NCBI GenBank assembly: GCA_964429745.1 | Contig: CAYSDI010000002.1 | Span: forward strand, 1 to 64,000 | DNA: 64,000 nt | Direction: 5' to 3' | Source: WGOA01 sp964429745 | Lineage (GTDB): Bacteria; Bacteroidota; Bacteroidia; Chitinophagales; BACL12 | Part shown: positions 52,722 through 60,496 of the stretch, piece after piece | How the letters are laid out: every line of letters starts with the position of its first letter | Position numbering within the stretch: position 1 is the first letter of the stretch | Translations under genes and position numbers: made by a program | Notes under the pieces: model-generated | The model's database searches: none | What the model was told of the DNA's origin: nothing | Seen by the model: only the letters and a program-made list of their open reading frames with translations

Positions 52722-53198
52722 TCAGATTTTCTCCAGAATAGCCTGCGCAATTTCCTTGGAGAACGGCTTTTCAAAAAAGCCAAAGACGCTGGCAAACTCG
52801 CGGGCTTTGTTTTCATCCTCAAAACGCCTCGTGGTGCTCATGATGAACAACCGGGTTTCGGGATGAGCCGCTTTAAACCGCTCTTCATAGCGTTCCACAA
52901 ACGTAAAACCGTGTATCCTGGGCATATTCAGATCCAGGATGATAAAATCGGGGAAACCGGCTTCTGCCATGCCCTGGTGGCAAGACTCCAAGTACTCCAA
53001 CGCCTCTTCAGGCTTGGTAAAAGAGACTGGAAGCAGCGGGAGGTTGTCCATTTCAATGACGATTCGGCTAAACACATTGTTCGGCTTGTTGTCGTCGATG
53101 AAAAGTATCGTTTTTCGTTGCACGGGCTCCTTGGGATTGAGGGGACAGTTGGCCAGGTTAAAGTTGTCCCGGCTGTAAAGTTTACGCCCTTTGTGCAC
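52722..53198 (-). CDS. Single-domain response regulator
   Basis: This 158-residue protein is a receiver domain without an output domain. The acidic pair is Asp35-Asp36 (ILFIDDNKPNN), the phosphorylated residue Asp89 (FIILDLNMPR), the switch residue Ser121 (LFIMSTTRR) and the conserved Lys144 (GFFEKPFSKE). It probably acts through protein contacts or as a phosphate relay. The convergent histidine kinase is a likely partner, by proximity only. The start is a GTG at 53198; no ATG precedes the receiver domain. A palindrome AGGGTACCCT lies 11 nt after its stop. Confidence 0.9.
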   Translation of the reverse strand: MHKGRKLYSRDNFNLANCPLNPKEPVQRKTILFIDDNKPNNVFSRIVIEMDNLPLLPVSFTKPEEALEYLESCHQGMAEAGFPDFIILDLNMPRIHGFTFVERYEERFKAAHPETRLFIMSTTRRFEDENKAREFASVFGFFEKPFSKEIAQAILEKI

Positions 53199-53347
53199 AA
53201 ATGTTCCATTCTAACGAACAAACATGACTTGAGCCGTCAAACGGTTCTGCTAACCCAAAAAGCGCAATCTGCCCGGAAAAACCTTCAAACGCGAGGAAAA
53301 GGTCAAATCCCTTGTGCTGGCCCAGGCTGGCTTACCTTTGAAACGCT

Positions 53348-53911
53348 ATGAAACGGACTCCTCCACCTCCAAAAATCTCCCCGGCGATTCCGACCGTTTT
53401 TGACGTCTCGGTTGGCTACAGCCTGGGCAGTGCACCGCGGTTGTTCCTGATTGCAGCCCTTTCCCTCGGGATGCTCTGGACTTCGTGCGGTAAAATTTCC
53501 GGTCCAAGAGGCCTGCGCCAATCAGAATGGGTAGCGTATTGCCTGAACAATCCAGTGCTAATGCTCTGCAGTGAAGCCCCGATGGCCTGGGATCCGGACT
53601 CATTCTATGTGGCGGGACTGCTTTTTGAAACAGACGCTATCCGCGAGTACCGCTGCGATACCATGGACGGAACTTTTGTCTGTGGTTGGGTCAATCTGGT
53701 TCCCGTGGGCAGCGAACCGGAGATCACGCGCGATTCTATCCTGGTCCAGACCGGTACTGGCAGTCTGGCGGTTTACCGCTACAAGTTGGAAGACGGTTTT
53801 TTGACCATCACCGGCGTTAATCCGGCTCTGAGTCAGTTGGTTCCAGGCACCGTGTTCACCAATGTTGAGCCCATTCCGGACAACCATCCGGATATTGTGG
53901 AGACCCCATGA
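53348..53911 (+). CDS. Hypothetical lipoprotein
   Basis: This 187-residue protein is not recognised. A hydrophobic segment (RLFLIAALSLGMLWTSCG) ends in a lipobox-like Cys near residue 47, after an unusually long basic and proline-rich N-terminus. The mature part has several Cys residues (AYCLNNPVLMLCSEAP, YRCDTMDGTFVCGW) that could form disulfides, and it is beta-rich. The start of the hydrolase gene overlaps its stop by 4 nt (53908-53911), so the two are co-translated. Confidence 0.65.
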   Translation: MKRTPPPPKISPAIPTVFDVSVGYSLGSAPRLFLIAALSLGMLWTSCGKISGPRGLRQSEWVAYCLNNPVLMLCSEAPMAWDPDSFYVAGLLFETDAIREYRCDTMDGTFVCGWVNLVPVGSEPEITRDSILVQTGTGSLAVYRYKLEDGFLTITGVNPALSQLVPGTVFTNVEPIPDNHPDIVETP

Positions 53912-54693
53912 ACCCGAATGCTGTCCACGTGCTCTTTGCGCATGCCAACGGATTTACCGCACCTGTGTATGAAAAGTTCCTGGAAGCGACAGGCTTTGGC
54001 CATCGGCACAGCATTGAGCGTTTGGGGCATAGCCCGTTTGGTGTTGGCCGCAACTGGACCGGGATCGTCGGTGAGCTGACTGCCTTTGCGGAGACCATAC
54101 CCACGCCGCGCATTGGCATTGGCCACTCGCTGGGGGCCTTTTCGCTTTACCGTGCGGCCCTGGCAAAGCCAGGCTTATTCGACGCCTTGGTGCTGATGGA
54201 GCCGCCCATGTTTCGCCCAGCCGTCCGCCGGCAAATTCAGGTCATCCGGACTATAGGACTCCTTGACCGCTTCCCTCCTGTTTCACTGGCCAAAAAACGG
54301 CGCAGGCGTTGGCCTGACCTGGCCAATGCCCGTCAGTACTTGCTGGAACGACCTTTCTTTTCCCGCCTGGATCCGGAAGTGTTGGAAGCTTACTTGCAGC
54401 GCGGTCTGGAGCTTACTTCAACGGGGGAATGGGTTTTGCGTTTTCACGCAGAAGTGGAGCATGAAATCTTCCGGCAGGGCCCTCCCCCGGTGGACCGCTT
54501 TTCCAGGGGATTACCGTTATTATTTTTGTATGGCGCTAAAACAGATGTGCTAAAGCCAGCGGATTTGACACACGTTCGCACCCAGTTGGCCGGGGCAACC
54601 GTTGAAGCTTTTGATGGCGGACATCTCTTTCCGCTGGAGCGGCCAATTGAGGCAGGTCAGCGCGTTGGGGATTGGCTTAGGAGTCTTTCTTGA
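53908..54693 (+). CDS. Alpha/beta hydrolase
   Basis: This 261-residue protein has the alpha/beta hydrolase fold. The oxyanion region is LFAHANGFTAPVYEKF, the nucleophile elbow GIGHSLGAFSLYRAAL with Ser in GHSLG, a late Asp in FLYGAKTDVLKP, and the catalytic His in AFDGGHLFPLERP. No signal peptide is present. The substrate (ester, lactone or C-C bond) cannot be predicted. It overlaps the lipoprotein gene by 4 nt, so both belong to one operon. Confidence 0.88.
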   Translation: MNPNAVHVLFAHANGFTAPVYEKFLEATGFGHRHSIERLGHSPFGVGRNWTGIVGELTAFAETIPTPRIGIGHSLGAFSLYRAALAKPGLFDALVLMEPPMFRPAVRRQIQVIRTIGLLDRFPPVSLAKKRRRRWPDLANARQYLLERPFFSRLDPEVLEAYLQRGLELTSTGEWVLRFHAEVEHEIFRQGPPPVDRFSRGLPLLFLYGAKTDVLKPADLTHVRTQLAGATVEAFDGGHLFPLERPIEAGQRVGDWLRSLS

Positions 54694-54770
54694 AGCCAAT
54701 CCTACTCATACTCATATTCATACTCCTAGAATATAGACTTCTGAAAACCCTTGGGCGCTAAAGGATCCTG

Positions 54771-54802
54771 TTTAAAGGATTTGCTGATATTTTCTACATT
54801 TG
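54771..54802 (+). promoter_or_regulatory. mscL promoter
   Basis: TTTA (54771-54774), a 20-nt spacer and TACATTTG (54795-54802) match the Bacteroidota promoter with one -33 mismatch. The ATG of mscL is 34 nt downstream of the -7 box. Confidence 0.65.
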
Positions 54803-54836
54803 CGCTCACTTTCGTCACGCCTTCAAGGTCAACATC

Positions 54837-55253
54837 ATGAGTATTGTAAAAGAATTCAAAGAATTTGCAGTCAAAGGTAACGTAGTCGATCTGGGGGTGG
54901 CCCTGATCATTGGCGTTGCCTTTGGAAAAATTGTGGCTTCGTTTGTAGCGGACATTGTCATGCCGTTGATTGGGATGTTGTTCAAAGCCGATTTTACGGA
55001 ATGGAAATTTCTGTTGAAGCCGGCTGTGCTGGATGCTGCCGGGGTTGTGCAAACCGCAGCGGTGGAACTGACCTACGGCAACTTCATCACGGTTGTAGTG
55101 GATTTTATGATCGTTGCCATTGCCATTTTTATGGCGGTCAAGGCCATTAATGCCACGAAGAAAAAAGAGGCTGAGGCTCCTGCCCCGCCACCTCCAGCAC
55201 CTACCGAAGACGTGCTGTTGCTCCGCGAAATCCGCGATTTGCTGCGCAAGTAA
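54837..55253 (+). CDS. mscL: Large-conductance mechanosensitive channel MscL
   Basis: This 138-residue inner-membrane protein opens under membrane tension to release solutes during osmotic downshock. The N-terminal helix and first membrane segment read FKEFAVKGNVVDLGVALIIG and VAFGKIVASFVADIVMPLIG. The second segment is FITVVVDFMIVAIAIFMAVK. The cytoplasmic end has a Pro-rich linker (EAEAPAPPPPAPTEDVLLLR) and the C-terminal helix EIRDLLRK. It stands alone with its own promoter. Confidence 0.97.
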   Translation: MSIVKEFKEFAVKGNVVDLGVALIIGVAFGKIVASFVADIVMPLIGMLFKADFTEWKFLLKPAVLDAAGVVQTAAVELTYGNFITVVVDFMIVAIAIFMAVKAINATKKKEAEAPAPPPPAPTEDVLLLREIRDLLRK

Positions 55254-55310
55254 ACGACTCGGTTTAAGCGTTCTTCCAGGTTCTCTGGAAGTACCCCTAT
55301 TGCCTGTGCC

Positions 55311-57326
55311 TTACTTGTTTCCTTCGGGTTCCAACACCAAGGTGATCTTGTTGAAGTCTGCTGCTGCGTTGATCACTTTGCGGAAGTCTTCGAACTGCGC
55401 CAGCGGGTAAGATGTGCGTGCGTAATATTCGTGGATACTGACTGTCAGTTTGTCGCCGCGGAGTGCGTACTCGGAGACAAAGCCCATGAGTGGCCTGCCC
55501 TGCTCATCCTGATAAGCGATGCTCATGGCCAAATCTTCCAATCCTTTGCAGCGGTAGCCATCAGGCAGGTTAATGGTTAAGTCGCGGCGATAGCCGTGCG
55601 GATATTCCATGTCCGCATCGAATTTTCGCGGGCCGATCTGGTACATTTCCACCTGCGGACCAATGACCTCTCCAACTTTGAACAAAAGTCTTGAGCCTGC
55701 CTTTTCCAAAAGTGATGCGCTGGAAAGGGTTCCTTTGATGAGCAGCGGATTGCCCATGTATACATCTTCCATTGTAGCCTGCCCAAACGACTGGCTTAGG
55801 AGCGTGGCGTTGGGGCTTGAATTGAGCAGGATTTCACTGGCCACTTCATCGCGGGTTTCTTTCGGAAGCCTTTCTAAATAAGGCTGCAGAAAGTAAGCCC
55901 GGTAACCCGACATCTTGCGCTCCACGGTCAGCTCTACCAAGCCTGCCTCCGGGTCAAAACGGATGTCCACGGCCATGTTGTCGTAATGTTCAGACATTTT
56001 GGGCTCGGGAATGCTGTCTAAACGGTAGCGCGCTTTTTGACCGCCTTCTTCCATGTGCAGCTCTATAAAAAGTGCCTGGGCACTGGTCCATGCAAACGGA
56101 ATGAGACCATAGCGGTATTCATAAGCAGAGGGGGCCAAAAACTTGCCGTATCGTGGAAAATACAAGAATGGTTCTTCCAGGTAGGACCACGTAGCAAAAT
56201 CAGGATCAAAGGGGAAACGATCGCGCTCTGTGCCGACCACTAGTTCATGACCGATGCCTGCCTGCAGCAGGGTATTGGCCATGAGGCGCAACATACCAAA
56301 CTCATTGGCATAGCGGTTGCGAAGTATAAGGTGCGGAGACTCAAAAGCATCGCCATTGCCTTCCTGCAAGGCGATTTGATCTTTGAAGTAGCGCTCCAGG
56401 ATCATGATCTGGGCTCCATCGTGATTGTTGAGGGAATTCAACTTTAAATCCTTGAGCAGGCCTTTAATCGCCTTGTCATCGTCTTTGTTGGTGGTGTAGA
56501 TGGCTTCCAGATAGCGGAGAGCGGCCCTTCCCCAGTCAAAGTAAGGATCGTTACCAGTCAGCAGGTTTGACCCCAAAATGTACTCTACCCGCTGGAGGTT
56601 TGGCGTTAAACGGGCATAGCGCTCAGACAAGGCTGCGGGAAGATTGCGTTGCTCCGCGCGAAGCCGCCGCTGGTTGCCGGCTGTGGAGTCTACAGCATCG
56701 GAAAATCCGTTGTAAGATTTAGTCTGAAAGGTAAAATGCGAAGGGGCCAAAATCTCGAAAACAGCCTCACGAACAGGAACATCGCGCTGAAAAACATCCC
56801 GGCCGTAAAAGGAAGGCTCTTGCACCAGCGTGTACGCGTATTCAAGCACGGAACCCGGCACCAGTCCTTCAATGGCAAAAATGCGGAAGGCACCGGCATT
56901 CTCCAGGTTATCCAACTCTTTGATGTTGGTCTCATCAAGGTTGATCACAGTGCCATCGGGGGCTACACTTCTGGCGCGAATGGCTTTTAATTGCCCCCCC
57001 TGCCCAATGCCTATATACACCTTGTTGTACTCTTCAATAGCCGCTGCGGTGTTGACCTGAATGCGGTTGTGTTCCGAATACTCCGTCACCAGCGTTCCCT
57101 CTTCGCTAAAGCGAAACAAGTACTGGCGGAAATCCAGGAGGTAGGCAGCCGGTGCTGCCGCCTCCGAGGAATCGAGTACCACGGGCTCTGGCTGCTCCTG
57201 CCAGGTGATTCCCTCTTGGAAAGCGGTAGACTGTGCAATGCCCTGCAAGCTTGAAAAGCCAATCATAATAAATGATATGGCCCTGATCACTGGCGGTAAG
57301 ATCCGGTTTATGGGATGGTTCTGCAT
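55311..57326 (-). CDS. DUF3857 protein lacking the transglutaminase Cys
   Basis: This 671-residue exported protein has a signal peptide (AISFIMIGFSSLQGIAQS). It then has a DUF3857 domain (EYSEHNRIQVNTAAAIEEYN to about 220) and a region aligned with a transglutaminase-like domain, and a beta-rich C-terminal part. Where its neighbour has GDCKDMANLL, this protein reads NEFGMLRLMANTLLQAGI, so the nucleophile Cys is gone and the domain is probably non-catalytic. It lies 78 nt after the paralogue and is probably co-transcribed. Such pairs are common in Bacteroidota; the target is unknown. Confidence 0.8.
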   Translation of the reverse strand: MQNHPINRILPPVIRAISFIMIGFSSLQGIAQSTAFQEGITWQEQPEPVVLDSSEAAAPAAYLLDFRQYLFRFSEEGTLVTEYSEHNRIQVNTAAAIEEYNKVYIGIGQGGQLKAIRARSVAPDGTVINLDETNIKELDNLENAGAFRIFAIEGLVPGSVLEYAYTLVQEPSFYGRDVFQRDVPVREAVFEILAPSHFTFQTKSYNGFSDAVDSTAGNQRRLRAEQRNLPAALSERYARLTPNLQRVEYILGSNLLTGNDPYFDWGRAALRYLEAIYTTNKDDDKAIKGLLKDLKLNSLNNHDGAQIMILERYFKDQIALQEGNGDAFESPHLILRNRYANEFGMLRLMANTLLQAGIGHELVVGTERDRFPFDPDFATWSYLEEPFLYFPRYGKFLAPSAYEYRYGLIPFAWTSAQALFIELHMEEGGQKARYRLDSIPEPKMSEHYDNMAVDIRFDPEAGLVELTVERKMSGYRAYFLQPYLERLPKETRDEVASEILLNSSPNATLLSQSFGQATMEDVYMGNPLLIKGTLSSASLLEKAGSRLLFKVGEVIGPQVEMYQIGPRKFDADMEYPHGYRRDLTINLPDGYRCKGLEDLAMSIAYQDEQGRPLMGFVSEYALRGDKLTVSIHEYYARTSYPLAQFEDFRKVINAAADFNKITLVLEPEGNK

Positions 57327-57404
57327 AACAGATTAGTCAGCGTAAATAAAAGTTCTGGTGTTCAAAAGGAGTAACTGCCTTGGGCTTTTCAAAACAAGTA
57401 CCCT

Positions 57405-59339
57405 TCATTCAGAAGAAGAAGGGATTTTCTCCAGCACCACCAGATCCTGGTAAGCCTTGGTCAGGCCATTGACCATGCGGTTCCAGCCCTCAAAGTCCGC
57501 CTTCTGCAACACCAGCTCGTCCACGAGTATGGTTCGTTCCATGTAAAGGGTCTGGTCCAGCTCCCGGTATGTGACAGCAAAGCCAAAATGCGGTTGATTT
57601 TCGCCACAATTTGCCGGCATGTGCGCCACCCGATAGCCTTCCGGAATAGCGAGTGAGACGTTGTGCACGTGCTCTATCCGGAACTCCATTTCAACGTCGC
57701 GCTTGCGCTTCTTTTCATCGATGGCACTGTTGTTGTAGCGGCGATCCAAGTGCATGTTCAGGTAAATCTCCCCTCCCGCTGCACGCGCATAATCAGGAAT
57801 GCTTAAATCAAAGGCTACTTCAAGCGGCTCCTCCCGGTTGTCTGCGCCCCGAATGTCATAGCGGGGAATCGAGAATTTATTATTGCCCAACTGAAGCGCG
57901 CCGCTTAAAAAACGGGCCATCCCTTCGGGACGTACGGACTTCATTTCTTCGCGCAATGAAAACGCGGGGTACCCTCGAAATCGCGCCAGGCCAGTGCCGC
58001 TTACTTGCGTTCCCGATAGAACCAGTGCGGCGGTTTCTTCTACTCTGTTTTGAGATGCGGATACTTCTGGTACTTCGACCAATTTAAATTCATCTCCCTG
58101 CCCGATCATGGCCTGCTTGCCCTGGATGAAACTCGATGGGTACCCAAAGCCAAGGCGGTTATCGGTGGCATCCAAAAAAAGGAGTTCCCCATCCAATTCC
58201 AGCGTAGCGATCATGTGGTTGTCTACCAAGGGGGTGGGCACTTGGTCGTAGCGGTAGGGGATGTCTCGCGTTCCCACCCAGGTCAGTTGTGCGGGCAAGC
58301 CCGCTTGGTTGAGCAGCGTGGTAAGCAGGTTTGCCATGTCTTTGCAATCGCCAAACTTTCGCTGGCAGACGAGTGGCGCTTCCCTCGGAATAAAACCGCC
58401 GAGACCGTCCTCAAACGCAACATATCTTATATTATCTTGGACCCAGACAAAAATTCGACGAGCTTTCTCGCGATCAGAATTTGCCCCTTCTATAAGCGTT
58501 GCGGTGAGCTTTTGAAGTGCTTCGTCATCGGATCCACCTAAAGGTGCCGTCAATTCCCGGTACCAGCGGTACAAACCGGCTGCATCGTTCAACAGCGGCT
58601 TTTGACCGATGTGATCCAGGTAAACCACCACATGGGGTTCATCGTTGAGCAAACTGGGCGAATTTTCCTCATACAACATGGCCGGTTGTCGCGTTGCCGT
58701 CCATCGGTACGTTTGCTTATTACCCGACCGCTGCACGTCCAACCGAACCCCGCTGGTGTCGCGGCCCAACAATATGTAGCGGAGACTCAACCCCGTATCT
58801 ACAGTAACCGTATAAGTGGCATCCACGACTGGGAGGTAACTGCGAAAATGAAACGCGCCGAGAAATCGCGGCTCCAGAATGTTTTCCCGGTAGCGCAGGT
58901 CTGCCATGGCACCTTCCTGGATGCTCGGAAACACAAAACTTTTCTCTCGGCGATCGTCGTAGAAAACGCCTCCGCTGATAGTGTTTACGTCGCGGATGTC
59001 CAACACGGGAACCTTGCGGTAGCGCTCTTTATTGGGCACCTGCGTACTGGCATCGATGTTCAGAATTTCAGAAAAACTGCTGTAGGAAATGGCGCGGTCA
59101 GCCAATCCGGTGGCCGTGTTGTTAAGAAAGAGCAACCGGCTGTCGTGGTCTAAATGAATAGCCAGCTGACCGGCTTCCCAGCCGATGTTCAAGTTCTCGC
59201 GCATATGGAGGTAAAGCGCATTTTCATCCGGATACTGCTGCTTCCAGCTAGCCAGGGCATCCGTTGACTGAGCGCGAAGAAAGCTGGGAGGTGCAAACAG
59301 CATAGTTATTATAAAAATAAAACTTATTTTCTTTGTCAT
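57405..59339 (-). CDS. DUF3857 and transglutaminase-like domain protein
   Basis: This 644-residue exported protein begins with a signal peptide (MTKKISFIFIITMLFAPPSF), then a DUF3857 domain (FSEILNIDASTQVPNKERYR to about 260). A transglutaminase-like domain has the nucleophile Cys in QRKFGDCKDMANLLTTLLNQ, followed by the likely His in VDNHMIATLELDGE and Asp in LFLDATDNR. A beta-rich C-terminal domain follows. It may process or bind a cell-envelope peptide or protein. The frame extends to 59459, but only the ATG at 59339 precedes the signal peptide. TGAAGGGTAC overlaps the stop. Confidence 0.85.
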   Translation of the reverse strand: MTKKISFIFIITMLFAPPSFLRAQSTDALASWKQQYPDENALYLHMRENLNIGWEAGQLAIHLDHDSRLLFLNNTATGLADRAISYSSFSEILNIDASTQVPNKERYRKVPVLDIRDVNTISGGVFYDDRREKSFVFPSIQEGAMADLRYRENILEPRFLGAFHFRSYLPVVDATYTVTVDTGLSLRYILLGRDTSGVRLDVQRSGNKQTYRWTATRQPAMLYEENSPSLLNDEPHVVVYLDHIGQKPLLNDAAGLYRWYRELTAPLGGSDDEALQKLTATLIEGANSDREKARRIFVWVQDNIRYVAFEDGLGGFIPREAPLVCQRKFGDCKDMANLLTTLLNQAGLPAQLTWVGTRDIPYRYDQVPTPLVDNHMIATLELDGELLFLDATDNRLGFGYPSSFIQGKQAMIGQGDEFKLVEVPEVSASQNRVEETAALVLSGTQVSGTGLARFRGYPAFSLREEMKSVRPEGMARFLSGALQLGNNKFSIPRYDIRGADNREEPLEVAFDLSIPDYARAAGGEIYLNMHLDRRYNNSAIDEKKRKRDVEMEFRIEHVHNVSLAIPEGYRVAHMPANCGENQPHFGFAVTYRELDQTLYMERTILVDELVLQKADFEGWNRMVNGLTKAYQDLVVLEKIPSSSE

Positions 59340-59488
59340 TTTGACAAAGTACTGCTGCCTGTGGGACCAAAAGGCTGGTTGGTTGGGGGTGTTCAAGGGA
59401 TGAAAATATACGCTGTTTACCGCATTTGCGCGAATGGACGCCAGCCCTTCGCCCGACACGCTTGCGTGTATCTGGCAAATGACTGAAC

Positions 59489-60496
59489 TTAGTAATCTAC
59501 GATATCTACCAGAAAAAAACCGTCATCGCCCTGTTGCTGGTAGAGCGGCATCAACAACAACCCGTCACGGGGAGCCAACACGGGTCCCTGCTGGTTGTCT
59601 GCCAGCACATCGCCCTGCCGGACAGCATGAAAATTGCCGAATCCAGGGCGCATGACAAAGCCGTCTCCGGGTTGAACAGCATGCCGATAGCGGGTTTGCA
59701 CCGCTTTGGGGAGGCCTTCAGCAGCATCGATCATCCGGTTGATGTGCCGGCGGTAATCGGGGACGTCTTTGGGGTGCAGGCATCCCAGGCCGGCCAATAA
59801 GGTCCAGATGCCGGCAGTGTGAACCTCCAGCGCTTCTGGAGAGCCAATTTGTCCCCCTTCGAACACGATTCCGGTCAACCCAAGCCTATCCAGAAGGTTC
59901 ATAAGCGTGGTTTGTAGTTCGGTTTCCAGGCCAAAAATCAAGGGCAAATGCATACGGGCCGCAATTTCCCGGTTGGCTTCTGTATCAGCAATGACGCTGA
60001 ATCCCCCACCGCTTGCCGAAGTGGCGTGCAAATCCACGAAAATGCGATGGGTGGGAGCGCCGGTCTGAACCAGGCGTTGAATGATTCTGTAGAGTTCCAG
60101 CGCTTCGCGGGCTTCGCCTGAGAGCAGGGCAAGACGCGCATTCTCCTCTCGGCTGGATTCCGAAGCCTGCTGGTCCCAAGCTCGCAGTTTATCCAAGTCA
60201 AATAAACGGTTCAGGTCGCTCTCCAGATAGCGCTTGCCTTGTGCTAGTGCTGGCGGGTTTCCTGCCAGCCCCACCACACTGCCTCGAAACGACGGCCGGT
60301 GTTTCTGCAAGTGGCCAAAGACGCGTTGCAAAGCGCGGACACCGGAATCTTCGTTGCCGTGAATACCTCCGAAAAACAGCAACTGGCTGCCCCGGCGATT
60401 CTGGGTATAGGCACCGATCAACCGCTCGGTCTGCAAGCCTGAAGTGTTTCTGGTTTGCACGGGTTGATGGGCCTCAGCGTGATTGCTTTCGGACAT
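59489..60496 (-). CDS. AstE/aspartoacylase family zinc hydrolase
   Basis: This 335-residue protein belongs to the M14-related succinylglutamate desuccinylase/aspartoacylase family. The first zinc ligands are in FGGIHGNEDSGVRALQ (His and Glu) and the third in IFVDLHATSASGGGFSV. A catalytic Glu lies in GIVFEGGQIGSPEALEVH. The C-terminal beta part has GFVMRPGFGNFHAVRQGDVL. The start overlaps the end of the GCS2-CBS gene by 23 nt, so the two products are co-produced. Its substrate may be an N-acyl or gamma-linked amino acid, perhaps the product of its partner; that link is inference. Confidence 0.85.
   Translation of the reverse strand: MSESNHAEAHQPVQTRNTSGLQTERLIGAYTQNRRGSQLLFFGGIHGNEDSGVRALQRVFGHLQKHRPSFRGSVVGLAGNPPALAQGKRYLESDLNRLFDLDKLRAWDQQASESSREENARLALLSGEAREALELYRIIQRLVQTGAPTHRIFVDLHATSASGGGFSVIADTEANREIAARMHLPLIFGLETELQTTLMNLLDRLGLTGIVFEGGQIGSPEALEVHTAGIWTLLAGLGCLHPKDVPDYRRHINRMIDAAEGLPKAVQTRYRHAVQPGDGFVMRPGFGNFHAVRQGDVLADNQQGPVLAPRDGLLLMPLYQQQGDDGFFLVDIVDY

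Noticed and set aside
55273..55291. Hairpin CTTCCAG-5-CTGGAAG as terminator between mscL and the DUF3857 gene
   Set aside because: The stem is only 7 bp and no T-run follows on either strand.
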